Assembly: GCA_036501625.1 (NCBI GenBank)
Contig: DASXZY010000045.1
Location: 186,001-250,000, forward strand
DNA length: 64,000 bases
From: Palsa-1400 sp036501625
GTDB lineage: Bacteria; Verrucomicrobiota; Verrucomicrobiia; Limisphaerales; Palsa-1400
Reading direction: 5' to 3'
A program made the translations under genes and the position numbers. A model generated the notes under the pieces. That model ran no database searches, was not told the DNA's origin, and worked only from the letters and a program-made list of their open reading frames with translations. This document shows positions 54,277 to 63,600 of the stretch, piece by piece (position 1 is the first letter of the stretch; each line of letters opens with the position of its first letter).

Positions 54277-56250
54277 ATGACACGAAAAGATCTATGGCGT
54301 GTGCTGCCGGTATGTCTGGCGCTGGGACTCGGCGTCATCGGCCTTTACGCCCCGGCTTTCACCTTTGGTTTTATCAGCTATGACGATCCCCTCTATGTAG
54401 TCAACAATCCGCACATCAACCACGGGCTGGCACAGGCTTTTGGCTGGGCCTTCGCGTCCGGCTATGGCCATGCGTGGCAGCCGCTGGCGTGGCTTTCTCA
54501 TGCCATGGATTGCCAGATGTTCGGCCTCAAACCGGCGGGCCATCACGCTGTCAATGTGATTCTGCACGCCCTTAATTCCGTGCTGGTTTTTCTGGTGTTG
54601 CGCCAGTTGACCGGCGCCTTCTGGCGCAGTGCCGCGGTGGCCGCCTTCTTCGCCTGGCATCCACTGCACGTCGAGGATGCCGCGTGGATTTCCGAGCGCA
54701 AAGAGCTTCTGTCCGCCTTTTTCTGGCTGCTCACGGTCTGGGCCTACGCCCTTTACGTCAAGTCGAGGCAAGCCCAATCTTCAACGTCCTGGCGCTACTA
54801 CGCGGGCGCGGTTGTCCTATTCGTATTGACGCTTTTGTGCGGCCCGGTTGGTGTGACATTGCCCATTATCCTGTTGTTGCTGGATTGGTGGCCGTTGGGG
54901 CGCCTGGCCGCGACGCCGGAACAGCCTGCTTCCAAACGCGCCAGGTTTCTGCTGGTCGAAAAAATTCCCTTCGTCGCCTTATCGATTGTCACATGCATCG
55001 TGTCGGCCATCGCCATTCGCCGTGATCAATTGGCGGACCCCATGGCGGGGCTTCCGTTTCGGATTCGTTTTGTCACCGCGGGCATGTCATTTTTTCATTA
55101 TCTTTGGAAGTCGGTCTGGCCGGCGGACTTGGGCACGCCCTACCCGTTCGTGCTGCACGTGCCAAAATTGGAATTGATCGGCGCGGCCTTGGTTTTGATT
55201 GCGATAACCGCCGCCGTTGGATGGGCTTGGAAAACGCGCCCTTACGGCTTGGCTGGATGGTTCTGGTTTTTAGCCGCGCTGCTGCCCGTGGTCAACCTCT
55301 TCCAATCCGGCGCGCAACCGATGGCGGACCGCTACATGTATATTCCGTCCATTGGCTTGTGGATGCTGATTTGCTGGGCGGCGTACGACGTGGCGGGATT
55401 GGCCCATGCCGGCCGCGTTGCCCTGGGCGGATTGTGCGCCGTTTTGCTGGCGGCCTGTTGCGTGCTCTGTTGGATTCAACTTGGCACCTGGAGAGACGAC
55501 TCCACTCTTCTCGCGCGCATCCCGGACTCCGGTTCCAACGCCTTCGGCCACGCGCAATACGCGAACTTTCTCTTGCGCCAGGGAAAGCCCAACGAGGCTC
55601 ATGCCGAATGCCAGCAAGCCATCGACATCACGCCGGACAACGCGAAATTCGCGGCCTTGATGGGCGACATTCTCCTCGAGCAGCGCAAGGTGGATGAGGC
55701 TGTCAAAGAATTTCAATCCGCCCTTGGCATGGACCACAATTGTGAAATCGCGCGCTTCGGCCTGGGACGCGCTTTCGTGGCCCAGCGCCGCGTGCCGGAT
55801 GCGGCGGCGGAGTTCAAGGCCATTATTCTTGACGATCCAAACAATTTCGACGCTCACAATTGGCTCGCTCGAATCGACATCGCCCAAAACAAACCGGCCG
55901 CCGCCGCCGACGAATTCCGCCTCTCGTTGAAAACGGAAATCAACCAACCCACCACCTTGAACGATTTGGCCTGGCTGTTATCCACCGACCCGCACCCGGA
56001 GATTCGCAAAGGCGACGAAGCTGTCAAATTGGCCCAGCGCGCCTGCACGCTGACGCAAGGCCGGGAGCCTAGATTCATCGGCACGCTGGCGGCGGCGTTT
56101 GCCGAAACCGGAGACTTTGACCGGGCCGTGACCGCGGGAAAACGCGCGTACGACCTGGCTTTGAAGCAAGGGCGAAAAGATTTGGCGGACACAAACTCTG
56201 AGTTGGAAGCCCTCTACCGTGCACGCAAGCCTTTCCACCAACAGCCCTGA
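54277..56250 (+). CDS. Multi-TM protein with C-terminal TPR domain (GT-C/TMTC-like)
   Basis: A 657-residue membrane protein. About ten hydrophobic segments span residues 10-420; the first loop contains YDDPLYVVNNPHI, an acidic motif like that of GT-C glycosyltransferases and TMTC proteins, and WHPLHVEDAAWISERKELLS is conserved in the bacterial family. The C-terminal 220 residues are TPR repeats (GHAQYANFLLRQGKPNEAHAECQQ; KFAALMGDILLEQRKVDEAVKEF; GLGRAFVAQRRVPDAAAEFK). These proteins are common in Verrucomicrobiota and are suspected to glycosylate proteins, but no substrate is known. It starts 41 bases after the cyclase gene on the same strand. Confidence 0.85.
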   Translation: MTRKDLWRVLPVCLALGLGVIGLYAPAFTFGFISYDDPLYVVNNPHINHGLAQAFGWAFASGYGHAWQPLAWLSHAMDCQMFGLKPAGHHAVNVILHALNSVLVFLVLRQLTGAFWRSAAVAAFFAWHPLHVEDAAWISERKELLSAFFWLLTVWAYALYVKSRQAQSSTSWRYYAGAVVLFVLTLLCGPVGVTLPIILLLLDWWPLGRLAATPEQPASKRARFLLVEKIPFVALSIVTCIVSAIAIRRDQLADPMAGLPFRIRFVTAGMSFFHYLWKSVWPADLGTPYPFVLHVPKLELIGAALVLIAITAAVGWAWKTRPYGLAGWFWFLAALLPVVNLFQSGAQPMADRYMYIPSIGLWMLICWAAYDVAGLAHAGRVALGGLCAVLLAACCVLCWIQLGTWRDDSTLLARIPDSGSNAFGHAQYANFLLRQGKPNEAHAECQQAIDITPDNAKFAALMGDILLEQRKVDEAVKEFQSALGMDHNCEIARFGLGRAFVAQRRVPDAAAEFKAIILDDPNNFDAHNWLARIDIAQNKPAAAADEFRLSLKTEINQPTTLNDLAWLLSTDPHPEIRKGDEAVKLAQRACTLTQGREPRFIGTLAAAFAETGDFDRAVTAGKRAYDLALKQGRKDLADTNSELEALYRARKPFHQQP

Positions 56251-56291
56251 GCATTCTTGCCCTCGCGCGCGCTTGCGGTAAGTTGAAAGCG

Positions 56292-59200
56292 ATGGGTGAT
56301 CATGTGACCGAACGCGCCTCGGCGCTGGCGGCTCAGTTGCTTCAAGCCGCCTTGGCGGAGCAGTCCCCAAAAGAGCGCCACGACTCCGCGCGATTGGGCC
56401 GGATGATGCGCGATCCCCAGGGCAAAGCGTTCACCGTGCGAATGGCAGACCAGATTTTTCGCAGCCACGACCCTCGCCGCCAGGCCGGGCGTTTTTGCGC
56501 GCTCTTAGAACAATTCGGCTCGCCCATGTATCTTTCGCCCGCACAACGCTGGCTGATGCGCGCGGGCGCGCTGGCCTCGAGGATTTATCCCGGTTTTGCC
56601 ATGCGCATCCTTGCCCGCCAATTGCGCAAGGACACCGAGTCCGTCATTTTGCCGGCCGAGCCAGGGCCGTTCCATCGCTATCTGGCGGCGCGCCGCGCGG
56701 GCGGAACGGGCGTGATTGTCAACCAATTGGGCGAAGCCGTTCTGAGCGAGCGCGAAGCGGAATGGCGCCTGGACGCCCTGCTTGGCCTGCTCCAGGACCC
56801 CGAAGTCGATGCCGTCTCCGTCAAGTTTTCCGCCATTCACAGCCAGATCAATCTTCTCGATTGGGAAGGAACGCTGGCCTCGCTCGCGGAACGGCTTCGC
56901 CGGCTGTATCGCGCCGCGCTGCCGGCCCGAAAATTCGTTAATCTTGACATGGAGGAATACCGGGATTTGCGCCTGACCATGGCCGTTTTTGAGCGCGTCT
57001 TGGACGAGCCGGAATTTCTCTCCATGCGCGCGGGCCTCGTGCTCCAGGCCTATTTGCCCGATAGCTGGCCGGCCTTGCAACACCTGGCGGATTGGGCTTT
57101 GGCCCGCGCGGCCGCCGGCGGCGCGCCCATTAAATTGCGCCTGGTCAAAGGCGCCAATCTGGCCATGGAATCGGTGGAGGCCGAATGGCACAGCTGGCCG
57201 CGCGCGACCTATGACAGCAAGGACGAGACGGACGCGAATTTCTGCCGGATGCTCGATTTCGCCTGCGACGAGCGGCGCGCGCGGGCCATGAACGTGGCCA
57301 TCGGCAGTCATAATCTATTTGACGTCGCGCTGGGACTGGTTTTGCGCGAGGAGCGCGGCCTGGGTGCGCTCGTCCACTTTGAAATGCTCGAGGGGATGGC
57401 GCCGCCGCAGGCCCGCGCCGTCCAGCGGGCCGCCGGGGAGATGATCCTTTACGCGCCGGTGGTGTATCGCGCCCATTTCAACAGCGCGCTCACTTACCTG
57501 CTGCGGCGCCTGGACGAAAATACGACGCCCAAAAATTTCCTGCGCGACTTGTTCGACTTGACGCCAGAAAGCGATTCGTGGAAGCAGCAGCGCGCGCGGT
57601 TTAAGGCCAGTTGGGAGAATCGAGGCTCCGTTGCCACGCAAACGCGCCGCGCGACACCTTGCCCATTGCCGCCCGATCGCTTCGCCAATGCGCCAGATTC
57701 GGATTGGACCCAGCAGTCCCACCGCGCGGCCTTGGCGGACGCTCTCTCACGATGGCGGCTGGATTCCCAATCCGTGCCCGCAGCCGCGAATGCGGAGGCG
57801 GCGCTGTCTTCGGTCCGCGCGGCCCAGCCCGCGTGGGAAGCCATAGGATGGGAGCGCCGCGCCGCGCTGTTGCGCCAATGCGCGGACACGATGGAACAAG
57901 GGCGCTTCGACGCCATCGCCTGCATGGTGCATGACGCCAAGAAAACGGCCGGCGAAGCCGATGTCGAAGTTTCTGAAGCGATTGATTTCGCCCGCTATTA
58001 CTCGCGCTTTCGGCCATATCCAAATTTGCGCGCGCGAGCGCTGGGCGTGGCGGCAGTGACGCCGCCGTGGAATTTCCCCTACGCGATTCCCTGCGGCGGC
58101 GTGCTGGCCGCGCTCATGGCGGGCAATGCGGTTGTGCTAAAGCCCGCGCCGGAAACAGCCGCCACCGCATGGCGCCTGGCCCAGCAACTCTGGTCGGCCG
58201 GCATTCCGCGCGAAGTCCTCTGTTTCCTGCCGTGCGACGAGGCCGCCGCCGGCCGCGCTTTAATCACGGACAAGCGCGTGGCGGCTGTCATTTTGACTGG
58301 GGCATTCCAAACGGCGCGTCTGTTTCTTGATTGGCGCCCGTCACTGCGGCTCTTCGCGGAAACCAGCGGGAAAAACAGCCTCATCATCACTGCCCAGGCC
58401 GACCGCGATCTGGCCATCAAAGACCTCGTCAAATCCGCCTTCGGCCATGCGGGCCAAAAGTGCAGCGCGGCCAGCCTGGCCATTCTCGAAGCGGAAGTCT
58501 ATGACGATCCCGCCTTCCGCGCGCAATTGCGCGATGCCGCCGCCAGCCTGCCCGCTGGCCCGGCCTCGAATCCGGCCAGCGCCGTCACTCCGCTGATCCG
58601 TCCGCCCGGCGATGCTTTGCGGCGGGCGCTGACGACGCTCGACCAGGGCGAAGAATGGCTGCTTGCTCCGCGACAAATCGGCGGCGATCCGTGCCTTTGG
58701 CCGCCGGGCATTAAACTCGGCGTCCAACGCGGTTCGTGGTTCCACCGCACCGAATGTTTCGGGCCGGTCCTGGGCCTGATGCGCGCGAGGAATCTCGACG
58801 AAGCAATGGCGATTCAGAACGAAAGCGATTTTGGTCTGACAGCCGGGTTGCACTCGCTGGATGAGGAGGAAATCGCGCGCTGGCGCGAGCAAGTCGCGGC
58901 GGGCAATGCCTGCATCAACCGCGCCATCACCGGGGCCATCGTCCAGCGCCAGCCTTTCGGCGGATGGAAAGGTTCCAGTTTTGGCCCCGGCGCGAAAGCG
59001 GGCGGGCCGAACTACGTCGCGCAATTCGCCCGTTTCGAGGAATCCGGCGCACGGGCGGATAATTACGAGGAATGCTGGAACGAATACTTTTCCCGCGAGC
59101 ATGATCCCACGGGTCTGCATTGCGAAAGCAACATCTTCCGCTACCGCCCATGCCGAGGCGTTGTGCTGCGATGGCCCGGCGGCGATGCCCGCGGCCTGGC

Positions 59201-59522
59201 TCTGGCGCGAAAGGCCGCGCAAGTCTGCCGCGTGCCGTTGCACATCAGCAGCGATGAATCCGAGGAAGCATTCGCCGCGCGCCTGCCGGCTTTGGCGGCG
59301 AAAGCTGAATTCTTGCGAACGGTCGCACCGCCTTCGGACGCTTTGCTCCGCGCCGCTTATTCAGCCGGCCTCAATTGGATCGACGCGCCGATTGTGTCCG
59401 AAGGACGCTGCGAATTAGTCCATTGGCTGCGCGAACAGAGCGTATCCGAAACCCGCCATCGTTACGGGTTGCTTCTTAACGCCGCCCCGCCAGAAAACAA
59501 AACAGTCCGAAGAGGACAATGA
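56292..59522 (+). CDS. putA: Bifunctional proline dehydrogenase / P5C dehydrogenase (PutA)
   Basis: A 1076-residue enzyme converting proline to glutamate in two steps. Residues about 45-440 form the FAD-binding proline dehydrogenase barrel (VKFSAIHSQINLLDWEG; RLVKGANLAMESVEAEWHSW; the end YLLRRLDENTTPKNFLRDLF). Residues about 485-935 are the aldehyde dehydrogenase, with TPPWNFPYAIP, catalytic Glu690 (LFAETSGKN) and Cys724 (GHAGQKCSAAS). A C-terminal region (EHDPTGLHCESNIFRYRP onward) resembles the extra domain of type B PutA proteins. The N-terminal ribbon-helix-helix of E. coli PutA is absent, so it is not an autorepressor. The ATG at 56292 is preferred over a TTG 9 bases earlier. The 3' end overlaps the convergent gene by 47 bases. 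Confidence 0.95.
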   Translation: MGDHVTERASALAAQLLQAALAEQSPKERHDSARLGRMMRDPQGKAFTVRMADQIFRSHDPRRQAGRFCALLEQFGSPMYLSPAQRWLMRAGALASRIYPGFAMRILARQLRKDTESVILPAEPGPFHRYLAARRAGGTGVIVNQLGEAVLSEREAEWRLDALLGLLQDPEVDAVSVKFSAIHSQINLLDWEGTLASLAERLRRLYRAALPARKFVNLDMEEYRDLRLTMAVFERVLDEPEFLSMRAGLVLQAYLPDSWPALQHLADWALARAAAGGAPIKLRLVKGANLAMESVEAEWHSWPRATYDSKDETDANFCRMLDFACDERRARAMNVAIGSHNLFDVALGLVLREERGLGALVHFEMLEGMAPPQARAVQRAAGEMILYAPVVYRAHFNSALTYLLRRLDENTTPKNFLRDLFDLTPESDSWKQQRARFKASWENRGSVATQTRRATPCPLPPDRFANAPDSDWTQQSHRAALADALSRWRLDSQSVPAAANAEAALSSVRAAQPAWEAIGWERRAALLRQCADTMEQGRFDAIACMVHDAKKTAGEADVEVSEAIDFARYYSRFRPYPNLRARALGVAAVTPPWNFPYAIPCGGVLAALMAGNAVVLKPAPETAATAWRLAQQLWSAGIPREVLCFLPCDEAAAGRALITDKRVAAVILTGAFQTARLFLDWRPSLRLFAETSGKNSLIITAQADRDLAIKDLVKSAFGHAGQKCSAASLAILEAEVYDDPAFRAQLRDAAASLPAGPASNPASAVTPLIRPPGDALRRALTTLDQGEEWLLAPRQIGGDPCLWPPGIKLGVQRGSWFHRTECFGPVLGLMRARNLDEAMAIQNESDFGLTAGLHSLDEEEIARWREQVAAGNACINRAITGAIVQRQPFGGWKGSSFGPGAKAGGPNYVAQFARFEESGARADNYEECWNEYFSREHDPTGLHCESNIFRYRPCRGVVLRWPGGDARGLALARKAAQVCRVPLHISSDESEEAFAARLPALAAKAEFLRTVAPPSDALLRAAYSAGLNWIDAPIVSEGRCELVHWLREQSVSETRHRYGLLLNAAPPENKTVRRGQ

Positions 59523-59991
59523 CGAGAATCAAAGCCAGTGCGATGAAACGGTTGCGGGCCACCCGCTTCTCGAAGCGCAATGGGCGCAATCCTTGGATGT
59601 TCCCGGCCGCCAGATAATTCACCAGTTTTGGATTGGCGGCAGGCGGGCCGTTGAAATGCCTCTTGAGGCGTTCGAGCAGCCTCACAGGACCGAAGCTGGG
59701 CGCGCCCGGTTCGCTGAACGGATCGGCGTGCGCGTGCGGTTGCGGCTCTTCTTTAAGCTGCTTCAGGTCTACGCGCTCGAAAACCGGTTCGCCGTTGCGC
59801 TTGGCGGCGGCTGCGGTGCGGATGGCGGCCGGCGAACCCGGCGGATAGGCAGTGGATCGAAGGCGCCGGGGGTCTTCCGGCACGGCCTCCTGGTTCAATT
59901 GCTTGATCCGCGATTCCAACTCCTCGATGCGGGCCGTCAACTGGCGCGAGCGTTGGGAAAGGGGATCCGTTTTTTTCTGAAAGAACCCCAT
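59476..59991 (-). CDS. Small C-terminally membrane-anchored protein downstream of smc
   Basis: A 171-residue protein of unknown family. The N-terminus MGFFQKKTDPLSQRSRQLTA leads to a short coiled coil (ARIEELESRIKQLNQEA), then a Pro/Ala-rich linker, a conserved-looking FGPVRLLERLKRHFNG, a basic stretch (LRFEKRVARNR) and one C-terminal TM helix (FIALALILVIVLFGLFCFLAG). The ATG at 59991 is chosen because earlier in-frame codons overlap the upstream gene in a frame that looks non-coding. It is 8 bases after the coiled-coil gene, so the two form an operon with smc. It would be tail-anchored with its bulk in the cytoplasm (inference). Confidence 0.72.
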   Translation of the reverse strand: MGFFQKKTDPLSQRSRQLTARIEELESRIKQLNQEAVPEDPRRLRSTAYPPGSPAAIRTAAAAKRNGEPVFERVDLKQLKEEPQPHAHADPFSEPGAPSFGPVRLLERLKRHFNGPPAANPKLVNYLAAGNIQGLRPLRFEKRVARNRFIALALILVIVLFGLFCFLAGRR

Positions 59992-59999
59992 GCGCACGA

Positions 60000-60671
60000 T
60001 CAGCGCCGCAACAACAGCGCCAAAAATATGCCGGCGCCCAGCAGCGCCAGCGGCCAGGTCAGCGCCAGCCCGACTTTGCACAGTCCCACCAAGTCCGTTT
60101 CCGGCGGGAAGATCGAGCGGTTCGGCGCCGCAGCCGGTTCTTCGGCGTCCTTCGCGATGCCGGCCAGCACGGGAAATTTCATCCGCGCGGAATTCCACTC
60201 CATGCGCGCGTTTTCAATGGTCGTCGAGGCGCGGGTTAATTCGAGGCTGTGGTTTTCCGCCGTCCAAGATTGTTCGTCGATGGCCTGCACTTTATTGACA
60301 GCCACGCGGAACTCGGCGAGCGTGCGCGCCATCGCCTCGGTTTCGCGGCGCGCGTTCAATTCCGCCTCCTCCAGCAAGACGATGCCGCGGGTGAGGTGCT
60401 GGAGCATTTCGTCGCGGCCCGTTTTGAATTCCACCTGGCGGCGGCGCAATTCCTCCAAGCCCGCCCGCTCCCTCTCCAGTTCCTCCTGGGCCCGCTTCAG
60501 TTCGGCCAGTTTGATTTGCTTCTCGCTGACCAGCGCCTCGATCTCCTCGCGCGTGGGCGGGCGGCCGGACGTGTTCGCGCCAGGAGCCGGCGCGGCCCCG
60601 GCGGATGGGCGGGCCGGTTGAAAATCGCTGTCAATAAATTCACCAGTATCATGATGAGCGGACATAGGCAT
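60000..60671 (-). CDS. Coiled-coil protein with C-terminal TM helix downstream of smc
   Basis: A 223-residue protein of unknown family. After a disordered Pro/Ala/Gly-rich N-terminus (residues 1-38) a long coiled coil is predicted (about 40-150; EIEALVSEKQIKLAELKRAQ, then LERERAGLEELRRRQVEF and repeated E/R/L heptads). Near the C-terminus one or two hydrophobic segments (LVGLCKVGLALTWPLALLGAGIFLALLL) anchor it in the membrane. It follows smc by 26 bases and precedes another small membrane protein by 8 bases. The layout suggests a membrane partner for SMC or for chromosome or envelope organisation, but this rests on context only. The start could also be the ATG two codons later (60665). Confidence 0.72.
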   Translation of the reverse strand: MPMSAHHDTGEFIDSDFQPARPSAGAAPAPGANTSGRPPTREEIEALVSEKQIKLAELKRAQEELERERAGLEELRRRQVEFKTGRDEMLQHLTRGIVLLEEAELNARRETEAMARTLAEFRVAVNKVQAIDEQSWTAENHSLELTRASTTIENARMEWNSARMKFPVLAGIAKDAEEPAAAPNRSIFPPETDLVGLCKVGLALTWPLALLGAGIFLALLLRR

Positions 60672-60697
60672 AATAGTTAAGGTTCTTCAGGCAATTG

Positions 60698-63600
60698 TTA
60701 TTTGGCCATGACCACGGTTTCCTCGCTTGGCCCCGCTTCGGCTTCTTCCAGGGGCGCCGGCGGTGTCAGCGCCTCGGCGGTTTCATTCGCCTTGTGGAAT
60801 TTGACGCTGACAATTTTGCTCACCCCATGCTCCTGCATGGTCACGCCATAAAGCACGTCGGCCATGCCGATGGTGCGCTTGTTATGCGTGATGATGACGA
60901 ATTGCGAATGCACAAGGAAGCGCTGCAACACGCGGATGAACCGGTTGATGTTGGATTCATCCAGCGGCGCGTCCAATTCGTCCAGCACGCAAAACGGGCT
61001 GGGCTTGACTTGATAAACGGAAAACAGCAGCGCCACGGCCGTCATGGTTTGCTCGCCTCCGGAGAGCAGCGAGATGCTCTGCAATTGTTTGCCCGGCGGC
61101 CGCGCCATGATATCGATCCCGCACTCCAGCACATCCCCCTCGTCGGTCAGCATCAAGTCCGCTTTGCCGCCGCCGAATATTTCGACGAACATGAGCCGGA
61201 AATTGTCCCGCACTTTCTCAAAGGTCTCCAGGAACATCTGCCGCGTTTGCGTGTTGATGCGATTGATGACTTCCACCAATTGCGTTTTGGCCTGCACCAG
61301 GTCATCATTTTGCTTGGTCAGGAATTGGTGCCGCTGTTCGGTCTCCTCGTATTCGTCGATGGCCACCAGATTGACCGGCCCCATCTCATCGATGCGCGAC
61401 TGCAATTGCGCCACCTGACGCGCGACGGCCTCCCAATCGGTCGCGCCGCCGCTCGCGGCCATTTCTTCAGGCGACAACGTGTGAACTTGGGCCGGCCCTT
61501 CATCGGCCAGCGTAATAGTGATGCACTCGCTGCGGATGTCGTCCAGCTTGAGCTGATATTTCTCGCTGATGCGGTCGCGCAAATTTTGCGTGGCCATGTT
61601 CTTTTGCGCCAGCTCGACTTCGATCGTGCCGCGCTGAAGCTGAAGATCGCTCAAGGCGCGCCGTTGTTCGCGCAGCGCGCTGTCAGCGGTTTCGATTTGC
61701 TCTTCGAGCAACTGCTTTTGCGAAAGCATCCGCGTGATCTGCACCTGCACCTGCTCGCGTTGGTGGCTGAGGGCTTCGATTTTCTGCCGGGACTCCTCGA
61801 TTTCCAGCCCAGCCTGATGCTGGCGGTCGAGAAAGGATTGAATCTCCGCCCGGCGTTGCTGGGCCAAATGGCCAAGTTCACCGATGCGCTGCTCCAGCGG
61901 CCTTTTCTGGCTGGCGAAAGACTGGCTCAATTGCTCCTCGGTCGCGAGGGCGACTTTGACTTCGGTCAGCGAAGCCGTGGCGGCATCGCGCTGCTGGCGT
62001 AAATTTTCCAGCGAAGCCGTCAATTGCGCGACCGACGCCTGGCCTGTTTGTTCCGCCGCTTCCAAGGCCGCCGCCCGGTCGGCCAGGGTTTGGCGTTTTT
62101 GCGCGCCCTCGCCTTCCTGCGCCCTCAGGCTGTCAATTTCATAAACGACCGTTTGGATTTTTTGGGCCAGCATCCGCGCGGAATTTTCCAACGCCTTGAA
62201 TTCGCCCTGCCGCGTGGCGATGGCCACTTCCTGCGTCCGCAAATCCGTTTGCGCCTGTTGCAAACCGGCCTGCAATTGCGTCTGTTCGCTGGCCAGCGCG
62301 CCTTTTTGCCGGCTGACCTCGTTGACGTTTTCCTGCAACGCCGCCACAGCCTCCTGCAATTCAGCGATCTGGTTTTTGCGCCCCAGAATGGACGACGCCG
62401 CCTGGCCCGAACCGTGCCCGTTTAAATAACCGCCCGTAAAAATCCCATGCCGGTTCAGCAGTTCGCCCGCTGGCGTGACAAAATCGCAAGCGCCGCTGGC
62501 TTCGCGCCAGGCGGATGTGGCCGCGGCCAAATCCGGCGCGATCAACGTCTGGCCCAGCAGGCGTTGCAAGAGCGGCTGCACGGCCGGCTCGGCTTCAATC
62601 ACGCTTAACGCGCTGACCGTGTTGGCCGGACAGGCCGGGAGCGCGGCGCCATCCTCCGCCGCAAGCTGGAGCGCCGCGATGCTCGCGCGGCCCGATTTGC
62701 TGGCGCGCAAATCTTCCACAATCTGGCGGGCTGACTCCGGCTGTTCTGTCAAGACCAATTGGAGATGGCCCCCCAGCGCCGTCTCGATCGCCACCACGTG
62801 CGCGGGCGGCACGCGCATCTTGTCCGCCAGCGAACCGAGGACGTTGCCGGCCGTCTTGAGGACGGAGAGCGCGCCGGGCGCGAAGCCCTCGTGCTCGGAC
62901 TGCAATTGCTCCAGGACGTTCAGGCGCGAGCGCTTTTCCGCCTGCTGGCGCAACGCGCCGTCCAATCGGTGCGCGACGTCGTTGAGCTCTTGTTGAATTT
63001 CGCGCAAACGCTGCTGCCGGTCCTCCACCGTGCCGCGATGCGTCTGCGCGTTTAAAATTTCTTCCTGCACCGTGGCCGAGAATTGTTGCAGCCGGCCTTC
63101 CAATCCAACGCGTTCCTGTTCGAGCTGGATTTTTTCCGCCGAAAGCTTTTCCAGCCGGACGGCGTTGCCTTCCTTCTGCAAATCCAGCGCGGTGATTTCG
63201 TTGCGGGCGCGGCTGAGTTGCTGGGCGGCTTCAAAGGCGCGCGTCTGGGCCTGCCGCAAGGCCTCCTGCTCGTTCCGCAGCGCGTTCTCGACGCCCTGCA
63301 AAGCCTGGCGGCGGGCGTCCAGATTTGTTCGGTGCCCGGCCACGGCGGCTTCCGCCGCGGTCAAACGCTGGGTCACATTCTCCAATTCGTGCCCGGCCAG
63401 CAGCAGGCGCTCCTCCGCCTGCGCGATGTCGCTGTTGGCACGGGCGTTTTGGGATTCGAGATCGCGCTGCTTGTCTTCGTTGAATTGGATGCGGCTTTCG
63501 TGGCGGTCGATCTGGCCCTTTAATTCAAGGCCCTGCTGCTGCCATTGCGCCACCTGCTGTTCCTGCTCGGAAAGCTGTTCGCGCAACACGCCAATTTCGT

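Noticed and set aside
60695..62002. 435-codon plus-strand frame opposite smc
   Set aside because: The SMC signature and Walker B motifs are on the minus strand; the other frame has no family features.
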